Source of the DNA: RGIG8368 sp045540275
Lineage (GTDB): Bacteria > Verrucomicrobiota > Kiritimatiellia > RFP12 > UBA1067
Length of the DNA stretch: 5,358 nt
NCBI GenBank assembly: GCA_045540275.1
Contig: JAZQGX010000066.1
Coordinates: 1-5,358, forward strand
Reading direction: 5' to 3'
The notes beneath the pieces were generated by a model. It had not been told where the DNA came from. It did not search any database and was given only the letters and a program-made list of their open reading frames with translations. Below are positions 1-5,358 of the stretch, one piece after another; positions within the stretch are counted from its first letter, which is position 1; the number at the start of each line of letters is the position of its first letter. Position numbers and translations under genes: made by a program.

Positions 1-1
1 A

Positions 2-505
2 ATTGAAGACCCGCGACTTGTTTACGAGCGTGAATTTGCAACCGGCGTTATGCTCCAATCTATCCAGTCTGATGAAAGTGGGAATGTAAAGGTTGGAGTA
101 TTGGATTTGCCGTTGGATTTCTTCAAACGAATGGTGGCGGAGGAAGTGCCTTATCGCTTAGCGGCAGCAACAGACAGCGATTCAAGTTTCATGCTTGTTC
201 TGGATGGGAATTCAGAAGAGGACATTCGGAAAACTTGTGTTGAGTGTGATCTTGTCGCACCATTCCGCTCCATAAATCCTGATGACGACCCATATGTTTA
301 TACGTTCAAACCAGAGAGAGAAATAAAAGGTATTAAGGGCGATGTCGTGGTACAGGCTCGCAACAGAGACACATTGGAGATTGTTGGCGATGGTGTCTTT
401 GAGGCTGACAGCGGCGAGATTGTGATAAAGACTACCGGCAAGGTGAAGTCGGCAATTGATAAGCCGGCGCAACTGGTTCTTGTAATGGTTCACAATGAGG
501 CTTGA
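2..505 (+). CDS. Hypothetical protein, 3' part only (5' end off the window)
   Basis: I do not recognise this protein. The reading frame is open from the left edge, so the first in-window ATG (base 50) is probably internal: sixteen sensible codons precede it, and no good ribosome binding site stands before it. The visible 167 residues are acidic and soluble-looking, with no membrane segment or signal peptide. The first half mixes strands and a helix (residues about 38-50, with LPLDFFKRMV). The last 60 residues alternate hydrophobic and polar residues (GDVVVQAR, GEIVIKTTGKV, AQLVLVMV), which suggests a beta-sheet-rich C-terminal domain. The TGA stop lies four bases before the likely start of the Lon-like gene, and the two genes are probably translationally coupled. 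It could therefore be a partner, regulator or substrate of that protease, but this is inference from position only. Confidence 0.8.
   Translation: MEDPRLVYEREFATGVMLQSIQSDESGNVKVGVLDLPLDFFKRMVAEEVPYRLAAATDSDSSFMLVLDGNSEEDIRKTCVECDLVAPFRSINPDDDPYVYTFKPEREIKGIKGDVVVQARNRDTLEIVGDGVFEADSGEIVIKTTGKVKSAIDKPAQLVLVMVHNEA
497..500 (+). promoter_or_regulatory. Ribosome binding site (GAGG) that decides the start of the Lon-like gene
   Basis: GAGG lies inside the last codons of the upstream gene, nine bases before ATG 510. The alternative in-frame ATG at 495 would overlap the upstream gene by 11 bases and has no purine-rich sequence in front of it. This favours 510 as the start, with translation re-initiating after the TGA at 503-505. 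Confidence 0.5.
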
Positions 506-509
506 TATA

Positions 510-2666
510 ATGGAGAAGTTTAGCCTATACCGTGACTTGGTCCGTAATCCACGCGAAAGCGAAGATTCGCGTATTGTTGCCGCGAAGTGGGGTGCCACGG
601 TTGATGCATATCTACCTGAGATACCTGATGCGTCAAGTTTGCAGTACTTCAATCTTTCTGCAGAACGACTTCTTTGCAGGAGTAAGATACTGTCGCTTAC
701 GATAGACCAGGAGCTTGCAGAAAGCGAAGCGCTGCAAACAGCGCGTCCCTTTGGAAAGGGTGGCCCAACCTTTGCCATGCTTCGTGATTCGTCCGTGAGG
801 ATGGCCATGGCATTTGTGCCCCTGACACCTACCGGGGGGAATGGCAAAGCAATTTTGGCAAGGCTATATTGCGTGACTGGTCTTTCGGATAAGAACAAGC
901 CGCCATTTGAAAAAGGGGTCGATTCGCCTGATATAGACAAGTACTCATGGTTTGTCGCTGGTGTCCCTGCGGTATTTGAAGGCGAAATGCTTTCTGGCAG
1001 ATCGTGGCTACTTGCAGCACATCTTTTGATGCAGGTTGTCAATGCGAAAGATAATGCAACAGCTCGCAACCTTGCGACAAATTTCATCATTACTGGTGAC
1101 GTGGATAGTGGAAGTATAAAAGAGGTCGATATGGGTCAAAAGCCCAATCTGGCGAACATCAAGGAGTACCGGGCCTACAAGTGGATCATACCTATGAAAA
1201 ATGCAAACGAAATGACTAATGTACCATCTCGCAAAATTGAAAAGCCTGCTACTCTTGAGGAGGCGTACAAACTCATTGAGACTATGCAGAATGAGGCGAC
1301 AAGGGCACTGCATCGGTTTTTAAGGTCATACGATCTTGATGGTATGAAGGGGCAGAAAGAAAAAATGGGGGCAGATATCTTCAGCGAGGATAAAGAGTCG
1401 GGCAAAATGCCGCTTCAAATAATATCAGAGAAGATTCGCAATACACAGAAAGCGATTGCGCAGAGTGCAGATGATGCAGAAAAGAATCGCACTAAAGAGA
1501 TATTGAATAAGCAGTGCGCAATTAAGCGTTGGCTGAAGGCAGAGGGAGCCGATTGTGCAATGTTTTTTTATCTGCTTGCGAAGTTGGGTATGAAAGAGGC
1601 GTTGTCGGAGGGCGCCAATAGTTTCCCCATTAATGCAAAAGATGAGTCCGGTCTTAATGCTATGGATTGGGCATTAATAGCAGAGGATTGGGAGTCTGCA
1701 AGACTGTTGCATTCTTTTGGTGGTATGTGTAAGGTGCTCGATGCAACAACATGTTCAAATTCAAAGTTGCGAAATGCAATAGAACATTTTGGGAAAGAGT
1801 CGGATGATCAGTTCAGACTTCTTGAGACGGCAATGGAGGTTGGGCTATCTCCAAATGTTACAATGCGTAAAGCAATCTGGTATCCAGATGAAGAATCAAA
1901 TTGGACAGAGGGCTCCTTGTTCGGAATGGCTTTGTGCATGGGAGATTTGCGTTGTGTTGAGTTATGCTTAAAGCATGGCGCTGACCCGAATGACAGTTTG
2001 GAATTTGCGACACATGAAATCACTCCGTTCAATGCGCAAAATTTCGATGTACAAGATAAGAATAGTCGCTTTTCGTGTGCCTTAGAACTTTTATACAGCC
2101 GTAACGAAATGTCGCATGTATGCTGCTCTAAAGAAATGGTAGAAAATATAAGACAACTTTTGCTTGCGCATGGGGCAAAAGAAGCACCTGAAGCTGTCAT
2201 GGCGAGGGAACAGCATGAAAAGGAATCTGCCTTAGAAGCAGAGCTGAATGATGCCAACAAGCGACATGACATATATGCTAATGCAATAAATAGGTTAAAT
2301 ACCAAGGAGGACAATAAACAAAACCATGCGTTAATTGTCAAATGCATTGCTCTAGGGGAATCGATAAATTTAGATGCGCATGGTGTTATACACGAAGTGG
2401 AAAATGGTAGCATATCCCCATATTGGGTGACATCGTCGTTATTTGGTGTGGCCATCTTATATGGTTGGGAAGACATCATAAAAGAATGCATTCGGCAAGG
2501 CGCATCTTCTCGAGATACAATAGAGTACTACTCTACTGAAGAAGAGTTAGAGGGGTGTATAATAGAGAAAGGAACTGCAAAGGAAGTCATAAAGAAGCAT
2601 TGGCATGGGGTGCAGAAGCAGAGATTGCTTGCCCTATTTGATATTGGCAAATCTGTCGATCCATAG
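510..2666 (+). CDS. Lon-like (S16) serine protease domain fused to ankyrin-like repeats
   Basis: Putative ATP-independent serine peptidase with a repeat-based sensor or binding region, probably cytoplasmic. Residues are numbered from M510; the alternative ATG 495 adds five. Residues about 80-240 resemble the Lon proteolytic domain. GRSWLLA (163-169) sits where Lon has GPSAGxA, giving Ser165. From TGD (195) to IIP (228) the spacing matches Lon without gaps, and MGQK (208-211) overlies Lon's GGLK, placing Lys211 on the catalytic lysine. The Ser-Lys distance is 46, against 43 in E. coli Lon. No AAA+ module or Lon N-domain is present. Residues 245-345 are a charged helical linker. Residues 350-560 and 603-700 hold divergent ankyrin repeats (for example INAKDESGLNAMDWAL and CLKHGADPND), separated by a coiled coil at about 559-601. 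The residue after Ser165 is Trp, not Ala, which is unusual. Alternative: an inactive Lon-fold protein. The gene ends 30 bases before the nuclease-helicase gene. Confidence 0.7.
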   Translation: MEKFSLYRDLVRNPRESEDSRIVAAKWGATVDAYLPEIPDASSLQYFNLSAERLLCRSKILSLTIDQELAESEALQTARPFGKGGPTFAMLRDSSVRMAMAFVPLTPTGGNGKAILARLYCVTGLSDKNKPPFEKGVDSPDIDKYSWFVAGVPAVFEGEMLSGRSWLLAAHLLMQVVNAKDNATARNLATNFIITGDVDSGSIKEVDMGQKPNLANIKEYRAYKWIIPMKNANEMTNVPSRKIEKPATLEEAYKLIETMQNEATRALHRFLRSYDLDGMKGQKEKMGADIFSEDKESGKMPLQIISEKIRNTQKAIAQSADDAEKNRTKEILNKQCAIKRWLKAEGADCAMFFYLLAKLGMKEALSEGANSFPINAKDESGLNAMDWALIAEDWESARLLHSFGGMCKVLDATTCSNSKLRNAIEHFGKESDDQFRLLETAMEVGLSPNVTMRKAIWYPDEESNWTEGSLFGMALCMGDLRCVELCLKHGADPNDSLEFATHEITPFNAQNFDVQDKNSRFSCALELLYSRNEMSHVCCSKEMVENIRQLLLAHGAKEAPEAVMAREQHEKESALEAELNDANKRHDIYANAINRLNTKEDNKQNHALIVKCIALGESINLDAHGVIHEVENGSISPYWVTSSLFGVAILYGWEDIIKECIRQGASSRDTIEYYSTEEELEGCIIEKGTAKEVIKKHWHGVQKQRLLALFDIGKSVDP
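551..572 (+). repeat. Inverted repeat, 7-bp stem with 8-base loop
   Basis: ACGCGAA (551-557) and TTCGCGT (566-572) are perfect reverse complements around an 8-base loop. The repeat lies about 40 bases inside the Lon-like gene. No T-run follows, so it is not an intrinsic terminator. It could slow early translation, bind a dimeric regulator, or be chance. The repeat itself is plain in the sequence; a function is not shown. Confidence 0.35.
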
Positions 2667-2684
2667 ACGATAACTTGATTACCT

Positions 2685-2690
2685 GAAGGG
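2685..2690 (+). promoter_or_regulatory. Ribosome binding site (GAAGGG) of the nuclease-helicase gene
   Basis: A purine-rich GAAGGGG run lies within the 30-base gap after the Lon-like gene, about 5-6 bases before ATG 2697. It fixes that start. The gap has no room for a terminator and contains no hairpin, supporting co-transcription with the gene before it. Confidence 0.75.
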
Positions 2691-2696
2691 GTATTT

Positions 2697-4778
2697 ATGG
2701 CAACGATATATCCACCTTTAGAAACGATTAAGAAGTTGACACAGCCGCCTACAGAAGGCGAGCTAGTACTCCTTGAATGGTTAGATAAGAATCTTTCAGA
2801 TGATTTCGAAGTGTTCTTTCAGCCGTTTCTGATTGAGGCACGTCCCGACATTGTAGTGATGAGGCAAGATGGAGGTGTTGTCATTTTTGAGGTGAAGGAC
2901 TGGAATCTTGCCAACTACGAATCTTTACCGAATGGAACATGGCGGATTAGGGCGAACGGAGAATTGATGCATGAAACTCCAATACGCCAAGTTGACTCAT
3001 ACAAGAAGAAGATTTTTTCGCTTAATAGCAAAACCTTGCTTAATGAGAGAACGGTCAAGGGCAACAAGCGTTGTTGGGGACTGGTGCATTGCGCTGTCTT
3101 TTTTCATAAATCTAAAGAGTCGCAGGTTGTTGCTCTTTGCAAGCCAGAGAACATTACTGAGAGAAACCGCAGATTTCTTCAATACATTGGGCTGTTCGGT
3201 GACGACTCGCTCTCGTCGGGCAGTCTGCGGACGTTCCTTGGCAGGAAGATTGGCGAGAGGAGATCTTACTTCACGGAATGCATCTACCAAGAGCTACGCC
3301 GCGTCTTTAAGCCAGACTTCCACACCATGGAAATGGGGATTTACTACGAGTTGACAGACGCACAGAAGATGTTGTCACAAAGCATTGCTGGTGCAAGAAA
3401 GCGTATCCGAGGCGTGGCCGGCGGTGGGAAATCATTCGTTCTTGCTCGTAGGGCAGTGAACGCACATAAGCGAACCGGTGGGAATGTGCTGATTCTAACC
3501 TATAACATTACACTGATAAATTATCTTTACGACCGCATAAGCGAGGCCCGTGAAAACTGCGAGTCAAGGTACTACTTCCACATCCAGAACTATCACCAAC
3601 TCTTTAATTCCATGCTTAATGAGTGCAACATGTCTATCCCAGAAATTGCCAGAGCAAAATGGCCTGAAAAATACGGAGGTTCTAGTGTTGAGGATGAAGA
3701 GGATGACATGGACGGTAGACGGAGGATGCCTGATTTGACAGAGGATGAGCTTGAGGCCATATATTCTGATATTTCCCTCTTTAAGGGACATGAGTCTGAC
3801 ATCAGCAAATACGACGTTATCCTCATCGATGAAGCTCAAGACTACCGTGAGGAGTGGGTTCGTATTATCATGCGCTACAAAGCTAATTCTGACGCGGAAA
3901 TTGTCGCATTTGCAGACGAGAAACAAAATGTATATGGTCGCAGTGTGGACGAAAACCGTCTTCCCGTCATCCCAGTTGCCACAGGACGATGGGATGAGTC
4001 CCTCAATACAATATACCGCCAGTGCCGTGTTATTGCAGATCTCGCTGCGACGTACCAAAAGCATTTTCTCGCAGGGAAATACAAAATCGATGTGGAGATA
4101 AAGCCCGCACGGCAGATGGAACTCCATTTTGACACTCCTCGCATTGAAGATGTTTTTCATCAATCCACCACAAATGTGTCAGTGCATGACATCGCTAGAT
4201 TTATACGCGATACGGCCGCATCGGAGTCTCTTCACAATAATGATATAGTTGTTCTCGCACCAGGGGTGGATTTTATCAGAGAGCTAAGTAACGCATATGC
4301 GGACTTGACAGGTGAGAAGATAAACACTATGTGCGAAACGAAAAAGACCTATGAAGAAATCGCACAAAAATACGAGCCTCCTAGTCCAGGATCTAATATG
4401 TGCTGGGAAATGAAGCGCGACATAGAGAAGGTGCGGAGATTTAAGAAGGTTCACTTCCGTCAAAATAGGGGGTTAGTATCGTTTTCGTCGATTCTCTCGT
4501 TCAAGGGGCTGGAAAGTCCTGCTGTTTTCTTGATAGTTGGTACTGATGACTCAAAGACAGAGGATGGCACGCCCATTTTGCTTGCAGAAGAAGAATTGAT
4601 GTATGTTGGCATAACTCGGGCAAGGAATAAACTATTTGTCCTAAATTTTGGTGACTCCCGTTATGAAACATTTTTCAACTCACCTGAAGTTCGTAGACTC
4701 AAAGATGAGTTCCAGGCAACAATCGGTGATGTCGCCGGGATTACGCTTGACAACATAAAGCCTTCAGATGCGACATAA
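2697..4778 (+). CDS. NERD nuclease-UvrD-like superfamily 1 helicase fusion
   Basis: A predicted ATP-driven DNA translocase or helicase with an attached nuclease. Residues about 15-135 form a NERD domain of the restriction-endonuclease-like fold: Glu22 in the first helix, Asp51 in RPDIVV, then Glu65 and Lys67 in FEVKDW give an intact D...ExK site. The helicase spans about 215-660. It has a Q-motif-like LTDAQ (219-223), Walker A GVAGGGKS (239-246), motif Ia ILTYN (266-270), Walker B LIDEAQD (376-382), motif III FADEKQ (405-410), motif IV IYRQ (439-442), motif V SFKGLES (601-607) and motif VI YVGITRAR (636-643). All key residues are present, so both activities look possible. An acidic insert lies at 331-353. 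NERD-helicase fusions are known in bacteria and often occur in accessory regions. Here the close packing with a Lon-like protease gene suggests shared work in defence, which is inference. Confidence 0.93.
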   Translation: MATIYPPLETIKKLTQPPTEGELVLLEWLDKNLSDDFEVFFQPFLIEARPDIVVMRQDGGVVIFEVKDWNLANYESLPNGTWRIRANGELMHETPIRQVDSYKKKIFSLNSKTLLNERTVKGNKRCWGLVHCAVFFHKSKESQVVALCKPENITERNRRFLQYIGLFGDDSLSSGSLRTFLGRKIGERRSYFTECIYQELRRVFKPDFHTMEMGIYYELTDAQKMLSQSIAGARKRIRGVAGGGKSFVLARRAVNAHKRTGGNVLILTYNITLINYLYDRISEARENCESRYYFHIQNYHQLFNSMLNECNMSIPEIARAKWPEKYGGSSVEDEEDDMDGRRRMPDLTEDELEAIYSDISLFKGHESDISKYDVILIDEAQDYREEWVRIIMRYKANSDAEIVAFADEKQNVYGRSVDENRLPVIPVATGRWDESLNTIYRQCRVIADLAATYQKHFLAGKYKIDVEIKPARQMELHFDTPRIEDVFHQSTTNVSVHDIARFIRDTAASESLHNNDIVVLAPGVDFIRELSNAYADLTGEKINTMCETKKTYEEIAQKYEPPSPGSNMCWEMKRDIEKVRRFKKVHFRQNRGLVSFSSILSFKGLESPAVFLIVGTDDSKTEDGTPILLAEEELMYVGITRARNKLFVLNFGDSRYETFFNSPEVRRLKDEFQATIGDVAGITLDNIKPSDAT

Positions 4779-4820
4779 TCAAAGGAGAATGTGTCGTATA
4801 AACGGAAGATGAGAAATTTG

Positions 4821-4827
4821 AGAGGAG
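4821..4827 (+). promoter_or_regulatory. Ribosome binding site (AGAGGAG) of the Sel1-repeat gene
   Basis: AGAGGAG stands six bases before ATG 4834, a near-ideal spacing. It fixes the start of the Sel1-repeat protein even though that gene has no stop in the window. A second similar site, AAAGGAG at 4781-4787, lies upstream and has no clear gene of its own. Confidence 0.8.
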
Positions 4828-4833
4828 TGTGAT

Positions 4834-5358
4834 ATGGAAGAGCAGGAAACATACTGCTATGGTGGTGCCGAAGCTTTAGATGAATTGGAGCTTGCTCGGA
4901 TTCGCTCGGAAGCCGAGCGTGGATATGCTGAAGCGCAATATGCGCTTGGGCTTGTCTTGGCTAGGCGTGATGGCGTGAAACATGGTGATTGGGCGGAAGC
5001 TGTAAAGTGGTATAGGCTTGCGGCGGAACAGGGATATGCGGCAGCGCAGCATGAGATGGGTGTTCTTTGTGCGATGGGATGTGGGGTGGCGTATGATCCG
5101 CAACAGGCGGTTCTTTGGTATCGTAAAGCGGCAGAGCAGGGCTATTCAATGTCACAGTTTGAACTTTCTCATTGCTATGCAGTTGGTTTTGGCGTTGAAA
5201 TGGATGTTGACGAGTCGATAAAGTGGTTAAGGAATGCGTCGATAAATGGTAATGCAATGGCGCAAGCACAACTCGGAGCTTGCTTTGCAAACGGGAATGG
5301 TGTAGCCAAAGACCTAGAAGCAGGATTGATGTGGTTGCGCAAAGCCGCTGATCAGGGA
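4834..5358 (+). CDS. Sel1-like repeat protein, 5' part only (runs off the window)
   Basis: The 175 visible codons run without a stop to the last base. After a 26-residue acidic leader with no signal peptide, four Sel1-like repeats follow at about residues 27-63, 64-99, 100-135 and 136-171, and a fifth starts at 172 (ADQG). Each has the family pattern: A-x-x-G-x-x-x-A-Q at the start, a central GxGV-type turn (GCGV, GFGV, GNGV), and a closing W-(Y/L)-R-x-A (KWYRLA, LWYRKA, KWLRNA, MWLRKA). Sel1 repeats are helical solenoids of the TPR class that mediate protein-protein contacts, so this is probably a scaffold or adaptor, cytoplasmic as far as can be seen. It follows the nuclease-helicase gene by 55 bases with no terminator between, so it may belong to the same operon. 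A further catalytic domain could lie beyond the right edge. Confidence 0.9.
   Translation, partial: MEEQETYCYGGAEALDELELARIRSEAERGYAEAQYALGLVLARRDGVKHGDWAEAVKWYRLAAEQGYAAAQHEMGVLCAMGCGVAYDPQQAVLWYRKAAEQGYSMSQFELSHCYAVGFGVEMDVDESIKWLRNASINGNAMAQAQLGACFANGNGVAKDLEAGLMWLRKAADQG

Noticed and set aside
503..511. TGATATAAT, a perfect extended -10 promoter element at the junction of genes 1 and 2
   Set aside because: Transcription would start about six bases after the element, downstream of ATG 510, so the mRNA would lack the start codon. There is no good -35 at normal spacing. Probably chance from the stop and start codons.
825..860. TPTGGNGKA in the Lon-like protein as a possible Walker A motif
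   Set aside because: The pattern lacks the Ser/Thr after GK and the glycine four residues before GK, and no Walker B follows. It fits better as a turn in the Lon fold.
212..1090. Long open frame on the minus strand (292 codons)
   Set aside because: It lies wholly opposite the first gene and the Lon-like gene, both with sensible protein sequence. Its product has no recognisable domain, so it is a shadow frame.
1808..2491. Long open frame on the minus strand (227 codons) rich in Ser and Cys
   Set aside because: It is antisense to the ankyrin region. Its composition reflects reverse complements of common codons, and no domain or motif is visible.
2667..2696. Possible terminator or promoter between the Lon-like and nuclease-helicase genes
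   Set aside because: The 30-base gap has no hairpin or T-run and is mostly occupied by the ribosome binding site.
3564..4163. Minus-strand open frame of 199 codons
   Set aside because: It is antisense to conserved helicase motifs II to IV, which are clearly the coding strand.
4961..5290. Minus-strand frame (109 codons) and the plus-strand frame at 5018-5221
   Set aside because: Both overlap the Sel1-repeat gene, whose repeat pattern shows the true frame.
1..5358. CRISPR array, tRNA, rRNA, insertion sequence or attachment site
   Set aside because: No regularly spaced direct repeats, no tRNA cloverleaf or CCA end, no transposase motif and no terminal inverted repeats were seen. Nearly all the window is coding.

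Overview
The window looks like a stretch of bacterial accessory genome of intermediate GC. It holds four tightly packed genes, all on the + strand, with 4 to 55 bases between them and clear Shine-Dalgarno sequences before three of them. I cannot name the organism. Ankyrin and Sel1 solenoid proteins beside a NERD-helicase fit a defence or other conflict island, but they do not fix a phylum.

Layout: (1) bases 2-505 hold the 3' part of an unrecognised gene whose start lies off the left edge. (2) Bases 510-2666 encode a protein of about 718 residues. I read it as a Lon-like (S16) serine protease domain with a visible Ser/Lys pair, followed by a helical linker and a divergent ankyrin-repeat region interrupted by a coiled coil. 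(3) Bases 2697-4778 encode a 693-residue NERD nuclease fused to a UvrD-type superfamily 1 helicase, with essentially all helicase motifs and the D...ExK nuclease motif intact. (4) Bases 4834-5358 hold the start of a Sel1-repeat protein that runs off the right edge. No terminator-like hairpin and no convincing promoter separates the genes, so one transcript is likely.

Inference: the combination of a Lon-like protease with a sensor-like repeat domain, a nuclease-helicase that acts on nucleic acid, and a Sel1 scaffold looks like a multi-component anti-phage or other conflict system. The best-supported novelty is the protease call in gene 2. No AAA+ motor is present in that protein, so proteolysis would have to be gated another way, perhaps by its ankyrin repeats or by the neighbouring proteins. 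The function of the whole locus is not proven by the sequence.
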